DNA of 53,584 nt from Candidatus Micrarchaeaceae archaeon (GCA_027310825.1 DAIDAC010000007.1:1-53584), one strand, 5' to 3'. Counted from the first letter of the stretch, positions 7,371 to 14,604 are shown. Notes: generated by a model from the letters alone, not told the origin. Numbers and translations: made by a program.

Positions 7371-7436
7371 ATGAACCAGGCATATGAAGCAGACTCAGGT
7401 AAGAAGCAAGAGGAGACAGAAGGCGCTGCGTATTAA
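7371..7436 (+). CDS. YEAD microprotein 3 (21 aa)
   Basis: Encodes MNQAYEADSGKKQEE followed by TEGAAY and TAA. YEAD and EGxxY are in the same places as in copies 1 and 2, while the middle differs completely. The linker from the stop of copy 2 (TATTGATATTTAAGTGATA) repeats the linker between copies 1 and 2. It stops one base before the end of the convergent Lrp-type regulator. Function is unknown. Confidence 0.62.
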   Translation: MNQAYEADSGKKQEETEGAAY

Positions 7437-7437
7437 T

Positions 7438-8961
7438 TCAAATCCTTTTTGGTACTGTCGGCGTTTGGTCTTCATAGTTTACTAACTCTTTTTGTTTAAT
7501 CTTCTTAAGTGAGACAAGAGCCGTGTACTGTCTAGAATAGCTGTTGTCGAAGCGTCTATAACATAGCGTTCCTACAAGTGTTTCTGTTATTATGAGATTT
7601 TCAAATAGTGTCCCGCTTACCGTCCTGTTCAATGTTTCTGTTGTGTTTTCCAATTCATTCTCGCGATAGATTGGTATAAACTGTACGCCACCAGAGTACC
7701 ACCCCACATTACCAGTAAGAACGTATTTGTTCGTTATTGGACCGTATTCGATCGCATCCAAACGTAATTTGTATAAATTGTCGTTCGTTTCTACTGCATT
7801 TACTGTTCGTGATAGAATTATTGCAGTATACTTTATCGGAGGGCTATCCAAGCTTATTGTAGGCCTAACCAACACTCCTCTTCGTTTTAATTCTAGATAA
7901 GAATATCTCGATGCATTACCTTTCCCCCAGCCAAATTCTTCGTCTATCTCTTTGAAATCCTCAGTGCTATTTCTGTTTAATTCACGTATCAATATGAATT
8001 CCCTTGCTCTAAGCTCTCTTTCCTTCAGCGAAGGTTTTCTTGCAACACGTGCCTTTTCGCCCCATGCTTCTACTATGACTTCTGCACGCAGAGGTTTATA
8101 TAAATCTTCGGTATTCTTCTTTTCTGGGAGAAACTTTTCACCACTTGGCCATGTCTTTTTTCTAAGGATATCTTCGATAAACTCTTCTCGTAGAGGCACA
8201 AAAGATTGAACTTGCCCAAACGGTGTAACGTCCCATTGTATACTATAACCTTTCAACTTCTCATTGATCTCGAAATTCCAAAGATCGTCAGCTATTTCCA
8301 GTGACTCTATGTCGTCAAGCCAATAGACAACCATATCGTATGTGCCTTTCAGCAGAGCTGCATATTGAATACGTGGCTCTTTTGTGACAATTTCTCTCAA
8401 CAACTCGGCAGATGGGCGTTTCTCCCCGAATTTTGCCATTATCATATAGGGACGGAAACCCAGTTTTCTTATGTCTACTTCTAGTATGTATCTCATTCCA
8501 TATTTCTCTTCGAAATGACGTATCTTGGTCAACACTGCGGAGCGTGTAAGGCCTGTCCTCTTGGCTATGAATGAAACCGGAGATCTAGCGTTCATGCTGA
8601 GTATTGTAAGGATCTGTTTGTCCGCTTCGGACAAATCTAATTCTCTTCTTAGCTGTTCATGAGAAGCGACATGTGGCTCCTGTGGAGGTGTGACCTGCCA
8701 CCCATGTGCTGTTGCAACTTGCAATGCCCTTTTCAGATTGTTTCCGACCCAACGTTCCGATTTTTTGATGAATGCGCCTCTGCCTGTTATCCTGCCAATA
8801 TATTCCTGTGTAGTTATTACCTTTTTGTTTGCCTTGTCCCACTCGCTGTGCGACTTATAAACATAGTAGTGGCCGTTCAGCTGTCTTAATACTAATGAGG
8901 CATCTGCCGTCTGCTTTACCTTGTCGAACGCCTTTGAAACTGCTTCGGGAAGTCCTTCCAT
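7438..8961 (-). CDS. Lrp/AsnC-type regulator with two HTH domains and unusual N terminus
   Basis: A 507-residue transcription regulator. Residues ~108-160 are an AsnC-type HTH (LSEADKQILTILSMNARSP, then FIAKRTGLTRSAVLTKI), followed by a RAM-like beta-alpha domain (QYAALLKGTYDMVVYW). A second HTH lies near 330-375. The N-terminal ~90 residues have HYYVYKSHSEWDKANKK and EYIGRITGRG, a pattern that reminds me of the N-terminal domain of IS1634/ISNCY-type transposases; this is tentative. The ATG at 8961 is preferred over the GTG at 8976 because the TATA box ATATTTAAATATC (about 8983-8993) predicts transcription from ~8963. A paralogue without the N-terminal part is at 33775-34800. The gene is noticeably A+T-rich. 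Confidence 0.8.
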   Translation of the reverse strand: MEGLPEAVSKAFDKVKQTADASLVLRQLNGHYYVYKSHSEWDKANKKVITTQEYIGRITGRGAFIKKSERWVGNNLKRALQVATAHGWQVTPPQEPHVASHEQLRRELDLSEADKQILTILSMNARSPVSFIAKRTGLTRSAVLTKIRHFEEKYGMRYILEVDIRKLGFRPYMIMAKFGEKRPSAELLREIVTKEPRIQYAALLKGTYDMVVYWLDDIESLEIADDLWNFEINEKLKGYSIQWDVTPFGQVQSFVPLREEFIEDILRKKTWPSGEKFLPEKKNTEDLYKPLRAEVIVEAWGEKARVARKPSLKERELRAREFILIRELNRNSTEDFKEIDEEFGWGKGNASRYSYLELKRRGVLVRPTISLDSPPIKYTAIILSRTVNAVETNDNLYKLRLDAIEYGPITNKYVLTGNVGWYSGGVQFIPIYRENELENTTETLNRTVSGTLFENLIITETLVGTLCYRRFDNSYSRQYTALVSLKKIKQKELVNYEDQTPTVPKRI

Positions 8962-9154
8962 ACTTATATTATACACACTATGATATTTAAATATTTCCTA
9001 AATACATAAATGTATAATTACTTCAGATATACACGTTATTATCTGCTTTTTCTAATCTTTATTTCTTATTTTAATATCAAAAATGCCAATAAATCAAAAA
9101 ACTCAGACTACCCTTAAATACTCTGCCGCCAATATATTTACTCAGGTGAATGGC

Positions 9155-9253
9155 ATGGTGTCAAGGGCTGAAAATATTTCTTCCACCCTTAATGGAAGAT
9201 TCATCCACATCAACGCTCCGCCATCCGTCACCGCTTATGATTTGGGTGTATAA
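9155..9253 (+). CDS. Small ORF, 32 aa, first gene of small-protein operon
   Basis: Encodes MVSRAENISSTLNGRF and then IHINAPPSVTAYDLGV, not recognised. The site GGTGA lies 5 bases before the ATG, ideal spacing, and TATA CTTAAATA at about 9114-9121 is ~25 bases before the expected start of transcription. The overlapping frame from ATG 9150 has GGTGA directly against it and is less likely to be used. The stop is one base before the next ATG (9255), suggesting translational coupling. Confidence 0.5.
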   Translation: MVSRAENISSTLNGRFIHINAPPSVTAYDLGV

Positions 9254-9254
9254 C

Positions 9255-9455
9255 ATGGGTCTGATGGAAGGAATAATGAGAGCAATAGGGGCAGTAGAGA
9301 GCGAGCCATCGTACAAATGCTGGATGTGCCCTGCGGAACACAGCGATGCAGCTGCATTCTTGATTCACATAAGAGGTTGCGACAAGGAGCAGAGATCAAG
9401 ACGTTCGGAAAGCGGTTTTGTCCTTGCGTTTCAGAAGACTGCGAACACGGTTTAG
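9255..9455 (+). CDS. Small protein with C2HC zinc-knuckle motif
   Basis: A 66-residue protein starting MGLMEGIMRAIGAVE. Residues ~22-42 hold C-x2-C-x12-H-x3-C (CWMCPAEHSD then FLIHIRGC), a likely small zinc finger, followed by a basic tail. The ATG at 9255 has GGTGTATAAC before it. It is the second gene of a run of four short genes (9155-9966). RNA or protein binding is the usual job of such fingers; nothing more specific can be said. Confidence 0.6.
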   Translation: MGLMEGIMRAIGAVESEPSYKCWMCPAEHSDAAAFLIHIRGCDKEQRSRRSESGFVLAFQKTANTV

Positions 9456-9472
9456 ATATTTAAGGTGGGTAG

Positions 9473-9763
9473 ATGGAAAAAGAAAACAACACGAAAACTA
9501 GCGGAGCGAAGAAGAAAGCAGCATTGCACAGGTTCTACTTCATAGAGCCGAGGCCGAATGCAGATGCTGAGAAGCTGGCCATGAGCCTGGTGGAGCTGCC
9601 GAATGTGCAGGAGGTGTATCTGACAGAAGGGGACTGCGGCTATATCGTCAAAGCCCGCTTCCATAACGAGAAGGAGCCGAAGGACCTGGTCCGGTACATC
9701 GCAAACAACATAAGCAGCAAGTTCGGGAAGGTGACGAGTTTCGTGCAGTACTCAAAAAGTTGA
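9473..9763 (+). CDS. Small RAM-like protein, copy A1 of duplicated operon
   Basis: A 96-residue protein with a Lys-rich start (TSGAKKKAALHRFYF) and a compact alpha-beta core: PNADAEKLAMSLVELPNV, EVYLTEGDCGYIVKARF, KEPKDLVRYIANNI and FGKVTSFVQY. The layout (strand, helix, strand with G-xxx-Y, strand, helix, strand) resembles the ligand-binding RAM domain of Lrp/AsnC proteins without the HTH. By eye about 75 of 86 core residues match the copy at 36502-36807. GGTGGGTAG precedes the ATG. It is followed by a companion gene that is also duplicated. It may bind a small molecule or pair with an Lrp regulator, by inference. Confidence 0.75.
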   Translation: MEKENNTKTSGAKKKAALHRFYFIEPRPNADAEKLAMSLVELPNVQEVYLTEGDCGYIVKARFHNEKEPKDLVRYIANNISSKFGKVTSFVQYSKS

Positions 9764-9768
9764 CGCTT

Positions 9769-9966
9769 ATGGCAGTCGTCGAAAGCCCGGCAATGTCGCT
9801 TCTTCCGCATGCATTTCTAAGGAGGGAGCCTCTGGTCACACCATCATCCGAGGCTGAGCCGGCTGCCGTAAGGACTGTTCTGGGGCCAAACGATCTGCTT
9901 ATCTTCAAGGTAAGAAGATTGAAGATGTGCGTTGATGGCACTGCTTTAGCACAGAATAAGAAATAG
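9769..9966 (+). CDS. Companion small protein, copy B1 of duplicated operon
   Basis: A 65-residue protein of unknown function. The core RREPLVTPSSEAEPAAVR and a following DLLIFKVRRLK recur in the partner at 36794-36976 (REEPLVTPS, SEPAAVRP, DCLIIKAHRLKK). The ATG at 9769 (MAVVESP) is chosen because it aligns with the MAAVKDI start of the second copy. It lies 5 bases after the stop of A1. In both loci the pair has the same order and spacing, so A and B probably act together. Confidence 0.65.
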   Translation: MAVVESPAMSLLPHAFLRREPLVTPSSEAEPAAVRTVLGPNDLLIFKVRRLKMCVDGTALAQNKK

Positions 9967-9992
9967 AAATAAAAAAGAAAAATTAAATTGAA

Positions 9993-10289
9993 TTAGCGTC
10001 TTGTTGCCAGGTCGTTGACCTCTGCGCTTGCGCCGCTTTCCGGAGCCTTCGTTGTCTGACCTATCTGAGATACAAGCACTACGTCTCCAATGTTCTTTAT
10101 GTTCTTGAAGAGTATGCTCTTCTGCTGGAGAGTCCTCTTGATCTCCTCTCTGTCGGAGCTCTTCCACTCTTCCATGAGCAATCTGCTGACTTCTCCCTTT
10201 TCGAGGTCGACGATCGCGTCGCGCACCTCTCCGAGGTATGATCCGCCGTCGCTGTATATGTCCATGCTGTATATGTCTGAAACCTTCAA
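9993..10289 (-). CDS. PRC-barrel domain protein
   Basis: A 98-residue protein whose first ~75 residues form a PRC-barrel: MKVSDIYSMDIYSDGG, YLGEVRDAIVDLEKGEVSRL and later ILFKNIKNIGDVVLVS. Archaeal single-domain PRC-barrel proteins are common and bind RNA or protein partners; some act in cell division (CdpB family). The tail is Ala/Ser-rich. It is divergent from the gene at 10422 and convergent with B1. Confidence 0.88.
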   Translation of the reverse strand: MKVSDIYSMDIYSDGGSYLGEVRDAIVDLEKGEVSRLLMEEWKSSDREEIKRTLQQKSILFKNIKNIGDVVLVSQIGQTTKAPESGASAEVNDLATRR

Positions 10290-10421
10290 CTAATCACCTG
10301 CTAACTCCTCATTATTCAGCTTTAAATACCTTGTGCGGCTGGGATTGTATCGCTGTATTGCGGAATTGAGCCAGAAAGCAATAAATACAGATTGGGACAG
10401 AGTCTCTATCAGGGTGAAAAT

Positions 10422-11150
10422 ATGGAAGCTTCATTGACGTTCGCGCCGTTGCCGGAAAGAGTCCGACAGCCCCATACGCATTATGTAGGGGCTACTGGCG
10501 ATAAAGGAGTAAGAATAATACAGTTCGACGGAGATGAAAGCGGCACAAAGCTGTATATAGGCCTAATGCAAACGCCGATAAAAGAATCTGGAAGAGAGAT
10601 GAGAGAAGCATACAGAACTAAATTCGATGGCGGCTCTTCCGGCATTATCACAGTTGAGGCGAAAGATGATGGTTCGTTGTCTGTAACTACTTCCGATAGA
10701 AAGGAAGGTAAGACTGTGCAGGAACCATTCACTGTCGAGTTTTTCTATTTCCACAGAAGCGCATTTGATGAAGCGCACAATACCGGAGTAAAATACAGAG
10801 TTGCAAGAATCAGAGTCTTCGACACGAACATCATAGTCTGCCGTGATCTTGTTGCAAACTTTGTGCTTGAGTTCGCAGTCGATGGTTGGGTAAGACATGT
10901 TGGACTAGGCGGATTCATAGATGAAGGCCCAAGACCTTTCCTTGGAAAAGGCGATCCCACTGCTGACTTGATAAGAGAGCACGATGATCAGCGCAATAGG
11001 GCGTTAGGAAAATTGCGCAAGGAAAAAGAAAGCACAGAAACCGTCAAGACAGTTGATGAAGCAGCAGCCGAAGCCTCTGTATGCACAGGTTTCACACAGG
11101 GTTCCAAGCCAGCAGTTGAACCAGAAAAGAGGCCAGTCCTGATGGACTAG
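10422..11150 (+). CDS. Hypothetical protein, 242 aa
   Basis: Not recognised. The N-terminal ~170 residues look beta-rich (YVGATGDKGVRIIQFDGDES, KLYIGLMQTPIKES, VEFFYFHRSAFDEAH) and could be a jelly-roll or lipocalin-like fold. The last ~70 residues are charged and probably disordered. There is no signal peptide. GGGTGA sits five bases before the ATG at 10422, and TATA AATAAATAC lies at about 10378-10386, so the earlier TTG at 10392 is rejected. Confidence 0.7.
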   Translation: MEASLTFAPLPERVRQPHTHYVGATGDKGVRIIQFDGDESGTKLYIGLMQTPIKESGREMREAYRTKFDGGSSGIITVEAKDDGSLSVTTSDRKEGKTVQEPFTVEFFYFHRSAFDEAHNTGVKYRVARIRVFDTNIIVCRDLVANFVLEFAVDGWVRHVGLGGFIDEGPRPFLGKGDPTADLIREHDDQRNRALGKLRKEKESTETVKTVDEAAAEASVCTGFTQGSKPAVEPEKRPVLMD

Positions 11151-11228
11151 TCAGAGAAACAAAACCTTAATATACCTGTCTTCATGTAATATAGAGGGGA
11201 TAAGTTACAACGTTAGTTAGTGATAATT

Positions 11229-11561
11229 ATGATAGGAAAGGAAGTAGAATCAGAGCAGCTCGTTACACTCAACGAGGCAAAAGAGATACTCGAAGAGCGC
11301 AAGAAGACAAAGGAGCTCAACTACGAGCAGCAGCTAGCCTACGAGCATGCAAAGAAATTTGCGAGCGGGCTTGAGAAGAAGAAGGAAGATGCACTTAGAG
11401 AAAAGCTGGTCGCTCTTGGGGTGAGCGAGAAGACAGCAATAAAGATAATCGACATACTTCCAGAGAGCGCAATACTGCTGAAGCAGATGCTTGTGCACGA
11501 GAGCTCTACATTCTCAGATGCAGACGCCGCAAAGATGCTTGAAGCAATAAAGGGCAAGTAA
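11229..11561 (+). CDS. rpoF: RNA polymerase subunit F (Rpb4-like)
   Basis: Partner of RpoE' in the stalk of archaeal RNA polymerase, here encoded apart at 27609-28205. It has 110 residues from the ATG at 11229, which has GTGAT four bases upstream. It is all-helical with the HRDC-like C-terminal part of the family (ILPESAILLKQMLVHES, AAKMLEAIKGK). It is followed by the DUF655 gene 22 bases later, the conserved archaeal order rpoF-DUF655. Confidence 0.9.
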   Translation: MIGKEVESEQLVTLNEAKEILEERKKTKELNYEQQLAYEHAKKFASGLEKKKEDALREKLVALGVSEKTAIKIIDILPESAILLKQMLVHESSTFSDADAAKMLEAIKGK

Positions 11562-11583
11562 AGGGTTTGGGATTGGTGAGAAT

Positions 11584-12183
11584 ATGCAGGGAGAGGAGAG
11601 ACGTGAGGAATACGCAGTAGTCTTGGACTACCTCCAGGCAGGCCGCGCTTCTTCAGGAAAATCCGAGCCCCTTGCACAGCTCATAGGAGAGGAATGGTTC
11701 ACGCTTCTTGAAGCGGTTCCGAAGCCAGGAGTGACTATGAAGGCAGGGGAACGTGTCTACATAGGAAAGGACGAACGTGACAAGGTATCGCTCATCAAGG
11801 CAAGGATCAGCTACAACGAGCTCACGCAAACCGGCAAGAACGAGCTTCCTGCGATAATCGCGCGCATAGTCAAGGAGAGAGAGGCGCATTTCGTGAACGT
11901 GTTCAACAGCGCAGGCCCGCTCAACATCAGAGAGCACTCGCTGGAACTGCTTCCAGGAATTGGAAAGAAGCACCTCGAGGCGATTTTGAAGGCGCGAGAG
12001 CAGAAGAAGTTCGAAAATTTTGCCGACATAAACGCACGCGTGTCGTTGATGCAGGACGCAGCGAAGCTGATTGCAGAAAGAGTGCTGGAGGAATTGCAGG
12101 GAACAGGAAGGTTCTACATGTTCACAAAGCCTTACGTGAAGAGAGAAGGAGGTTACGGCGGAGGCTATAGAGGAAATCGCTAA
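11584..12183 (+). CDS. DUF655 helix-hairpin-helix protein
   Basis: An archaeal DUF655 protein, 199 residues. The N-terminal half is an OB-like beta domain (EYAVVLDYLQAGR, ERVYIGKDERDKV). The C-terminal half holds a helix-hairpin-helix (LELLPGIGKKHLEAILKARE), a nucleic-acid binding module. The tail GGYGGGYRGNR is RGG-like. In archaea it follows rpoF and often precedes a KsgA-type rRNA dimethylase, which points to RNA or ribosome biology. Here ksgA is absent and a toxin-antitoxin remnant follows instead. Confidence 0.9.
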   Translation: MQGEERREEYAVVLDYLQAGRASSGKSEPLAQLIGEEWFTLLEAVPKPGVTMKAGERVYIGKDERDKVSLIKARISYNELTQTGKNELPAIIARIVKEREAHFVNVFNSAGPLNIREHSLELLPGIGKKHLEAILKAREQKKFENFADINARVSLMQDAAKLIAERVLEELQGTGRFYMFTKPYVKREGGYGGGYRGNR

Positions 12184-12226
12184 TTCTAAGCTCGGAAAGA
12201 TTTCACAGGTAGCGAATTTAATAGAT

Positions 12227-12240
12227 AAGTATTTATACTT
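12227..12240. promoter_or_regulatory. Palindrome in vapB promoter
   Basis: AAGTAT-TT-ATACTT overlaps a TATA-like element 30-43 bases before the antitoxin ATG. A related CTTAATATACTTAA follows at about 12247-12260. These could be operators for the antitoxin, as is usual in VapBC loci. Confidence 0.4.
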
Positions 12241-12269
12241 AAACTACTTAATATACTTAACGTGGTTGT

Positions 12270-12497
12270 ATGACAAATATGACGTTTGCGGTACCGGATG
12301 AGCTAATGAAACTCATGAAAAAGCATAGAGAGATAAAATGGAGCGAAGTCGCGAGGGAAGCCATCAGGGACAAGGCACAAAAACTGGAACTGATGGACAA
12401 GCTCGTTTCTAAGAGCAAACTTACTGAAAAGGATGCACTGGAGATTGGCAGAAAGATAAAGATAGGTATGGCAAAAAGGCATGGGCTAAAAGTTTGA
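12270..12497 (+). CDS. VapB-like antitoxin
   Basis: A 75-residue protein opening MTNMTFAVPDELMKLMKKHR and continuing with EIKWSEVAREAIRDKA, a ribbon-helix-helix pattern of the archaeal VapB type (TFAVPDEL strand, then two helices). The C-terminal part (KLTEKDALEIGRKIKIGMA) would wrap the toxin. It is followed 18 bases later by remnants of a PIN toxin. The antitoxin is intact while the toxin is not, so it may now act alone or neutralise another VapC. Confidence 0.82.
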   Translation: MTNMTFAVPDELMKLMKKHREIKWSEVAREAIRDKAQKLELMDKLVSKSKLTEKDALEIGRKIKIGMAKRHGLKV

Positions 12498-12515
12498 TTT
12501 AGTAAGGTAGGGGAA

Positions 12516-12744
12516 TTGATTCTTGTCGTAGACACAAATGTAGTAATATCTGCAGTGATAAAAGACAGCAACTCATCAGCTGAAGGAAGCAGAAGAGATA
12601 ATGAAAAATGATCTCAAAGATGCACCTTACGCGGCGTGCTACCTGGCACTAAATTGCGATTATATTTGGACTGCAGATACTGACTTTGATAATAAGAACC
12701 GTTTGAAAACGATAAGAACCGTAGATCTTCTTAAGTTTATATAA
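12516..12744 (+). pseudogene. VapC-like PIN toxin remnant
   Basis: Two pieces of a PIN ribonuclease in different frames. The first, from TTG 12516 with AGGGGAA before it, reads LILVVDTNVVISAVIKDSNSS with the first catalytic Asp, then runs into unrelated codons and TGA. The second piece, from about 12585, reads EAEEIMKNDLKDAPYAACYL and then DYIWTADTDF, with the late acidic residues, ending at 12744. About 50-60 central codons are missing and the frame is broken at the join, so no active toxin can be made. This is a deletion, not a single base error. Confidence 0.85.
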
Positions 12745-13032
12745 TCAGTTAGCCTTCTCCAGATGCCTTGCAGGGACAATCAATGTCCTGTACGCGCTCA
12801 TTATCTTTACCTTTACCACGTAGGCGGATCCCCTCTGCTCGAGGACAGTTCCTATCTTTCCTCTGTAACGCGGATGTGGAATGTCTCTGAAGTTCCCCTT
12901 TGGAACAACTGCCACTTGATCACCCACTTTGAAGCTCTTTATGAAAGTCCTCACGCTAAGCTGCGACGGCACGTGGTGCCTTGACAGGTGGCGTGTCTTT
13001 CCAACAAAAAGCCCGTGTGAACGCTTAGTCAT
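12745..13032 (-). CDS. rpl21e: 50S ribosomal protein L21e
   Basis: A 95-residue ribosomal protein with the family features TKRSHGLFVGKTRHLSRHH at the start, FKVGDQVAVVP (KOW-like), HPRYRGKIGTVLEQRGSAYV and a basic end. GTGAT lies three bases before the ATG. In many archaea L21e heads an operon with rpoF and DUF655. Here it faces away, convergent to the vapC remnant, which marks a rearrangement. It shares a TATA region with the divergent TBP-like gene. Confidence 0.95.
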   Translation of the reverse strand: MTKRSHGLFVGKTRHLSRHHVPSQLSVRTFIKSFKVGDQVAVVPKGNFRDIPHPRYRGKIGTVLEQRGSAYVVKVKIMSAYRTLIVPARHLEKAN

Positions 13033-13068
13033 CTAAATCACAAAACAAGCAGATGTATTCTATATCGA

Positions 13069-13081
13069 GCATTTATATACT
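13069..13081. promoter_or_regulatory. Shared TATA region of rpl21e and TBP-like gene
   Basis: CATTTATATAC reads as a TATA box on both strands, about 40 bases from each start codon (13032 on minus, 13121 on plus). Confidence 0.55.
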
Positions 13082-13120
13082 TTGCGTTCCCAAGCCTTTT
13101 GTAATCGTAAAGGTGCAAGC

Positions 13121-13450
13121 ATGGCATCACGCGGAGTAAGTCCTCCCCATAAAAGGGTACTTCTAAAACCGACTTATCACGTCGAGAATATTGTGGCCAG
13201 CACAGACCTGCAGCTAGATCTCGACCTCTATGGATTGGCAAAGATGAGCCACGACATAGACTACGAGCCAGAGCAGTTCCCTGGCGCGATATTCAAAGTG
13301 CACGACCCAAAGGCAGCGCTCCTCCTCTTTAAGAACGGAAAGATAATCTGCACAGGCACAAGGACGCCGACTGACGTCAGAAGGGCGGTCAACCTGGCCG
13401 TTGAGCTGATAAAGCGCTACAGGTCCACAGTGAAAAGAGCTTCGTCGTAA
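13121..13450 (+). CDS. Single-repeat TATA-binding protein (TBP-fold)
   Basis: Archaeal TBP consists of two ~90-residue repeats forming a saddle on the TATA box. This 109-residue protein has just one: VENIVASTDLQLDLDL, then YEPEQFPGAIFKVHDPKAAL, then LLFKNGKIICTGTRT and a C-terminal helix VRRAVNLAVELIKR. Sequence after the stop at 13450 does not continue the second repeat. The ATG at 13121 has AGGTG six bases upstream. It could bind DNA as a homodimer, act as a regulator of the normal TBP, or be the only TBP. Which holds depends on whether a full-length TBP exists elsewhere. Confidence 0.88.
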   Translation: MASRGVSPPHKRVLLKPTYHVENIVASTDLQLDLDLYGLAKMSHDIDYEPEQFPGAIFKVHDPKAALLLFKNGKIICTGTRTPTDVRRAVNLAVELIKRYRSTVKRASS

Positions 13451-13496
13451 ATCTGACGACAAAGAGGTATACGTTATTTGTCAAAGTACCGAAAGG

Positions 13497-13640
13497 TATT
13501 TATAGATATATACCTAAGCTAATAGCACGCAATTTTAGGGTGCGTAACACTTATTCTGTAACAACCCTATTCTCATCCACCCGGGGCGTATGGAAACATA
13601 CGCTCCAACCCTTTTAACAATGAGAGCTTATGCTAAAGGC
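13497..13640 (+). ncRNA. Candidate structured small RNA
   Basis: The gap 13451-13661 lies between converging genes. A TATA-like GGTATTTATAGATATATACC (13496-13515) precedes a stretch with three stems: TAGGGT 13536-13541 with ACCCTA 13564-13569; GCGTATG 13586-13592 with CATACGC 13597-13603 around a GAAA tetraloop; and TCTCAT 13571-13576 with ATGAGA 13620-13625 enclosing that hairpin. GAAA is a classic stable RNA tetraloop. No known RNA family was recognised and transcription is unproven. Confidence 0.4.
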
Positions 13641-13661
13641 CAAGGAACGGCGTATTCGTAA

Positions 13662-14579
13662 TTAAGGAGCAGTATAATAGTCGGACCAGGAATTCGTGAA
13701 TGTTATTCCACCTGCACCGCCAGCGAACTGCCCGTTTTGGTTGAACCCGCTGTAGTCATTGAGATCGCCGTTAAGGGGCCACCATCCAGTAAGGTTCTGC
13801 GGCCTGATAGGCGCCCCTCCAATCCCTTCCAAATATAGTGCATTCGCTTCTGAGGATGACATAGTAATGTTGTAAAGCTGTATGTTAGATATCTGCGTTC
13901 CGGCTGTTGCCAATTCGAGGCCTCCTGGCGGGTTGGCGCCTACCGAAGCAGTTGGGTAAACCATATTCAGCAGTGCATTGGAACCGCTGACCGATGTGCC
14001 AAAGTTACAAGTGAATGGAGTGCCACCATTCGGGTACACCGTAATCACATTGTAGTTGCTTACAGTAACTATGATGTTGACCCATTTGTTCTGCGGCATG
14101 GAGCCCTGGGCACAAGTCTGTGGGTTTATGTTCCAGTATTCGCCAAACGCCACGCAGTTGCTTCCACATCCGGTATTTATCGCAGCGTAGTCGAAGTTCT
14201 GGTTGCCTCCAATCCCGCCGTTATTATTGCCGTCATATATGTCGAATAACGTATCGCTGGTTGTTTGCGAGTAGAACCATAGGCTTATCGTGAAATTTAC
14301 GCCTGGTTTTTTAATATTAGTCATATAGAGTGCCTCATTCGTCGTTGCTGCAAACTTGGAAGCATATTTAGGAAGCTGTCCTTGACATTCACCAACTAAA
14401 GATGGACCAACTGTTGTCCTTTGCACTTCGCAGGCGCCTGCAGGAGATCCAGGCACGAAATTGCCACCGGAGAAAACGCCTATTTGATACAGAACCGCAA
14501 GTACAACAGCAATGATTAGAATGGCCCATCCGTATGTCATCAGGTATTCCATCGCGGACTGCGATCGTCGCCTTTGCAT
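13662..14579 (-). CDS. Class III signal peptide LamG-like surface protein 1
   Basis: A 305-residue pilin-like surface protein. It opens MQRRRSQSAMEYLMTYGW, where an archaeal prepilin peptidase would cut before QSAMEY, followed by a long hydrophobic helix that can assemble into a filament. The rest is a beta-rich LamG/concanavalin-like domain ending in the conserved block LEGIGGAPIRPQNLTGWWPL, then DYSG and YTAP. Such LamG domains bind sugars or glycans. It is one of six related genes in the window and lies downstream of the REC/GGDEF gene on the same strand. Confidence 0.87.
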   Translation of the reverse strand: MQRRRSQSAMEYLMTYGWAILIIAVVLAVLYQIGVFSGGNFVPGSPAGACEVQRTTVGPSLVGECQGQLPKYASKFAATTNEALYMTNIKKPGVNFTISLWFYSQTTSDTLFDIYDGNNNGGIGGNQNFDYAAINTGCGSNCVAFGEYWNINPQTCAQGSMPQNKWVNIIVTVSNYNVITVYPNGGTPFTCNFGTSVSGSNALLNMVYPTASVGANPPGGLELATAGTQISNIQLYNITMSSSEANALYLEGIGGAPIRPQNLTGWWPLNGDLNDYSGFNQNGQFAGGAGGITFTNSWSDYYTAP

Positions 14580-14604
14580 GGACTAATAGGGGTTGGCAAG
14601 CCAT

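Noticed and set aside
9150-9254. Extending the 66-residue zinc-knuckle gene to ATG 9150
   Set aside because: GGTGA touches that ATG, whereas the ATG at 9155 in another frame has ideal spacing and ends just before ATG 9255.
13121-13661. A second TBP repeat after the single-repeat TBP
   Set aside because: No frame after 13450 resembles the second half; the region holds a TATA-like box and hairpins instead.
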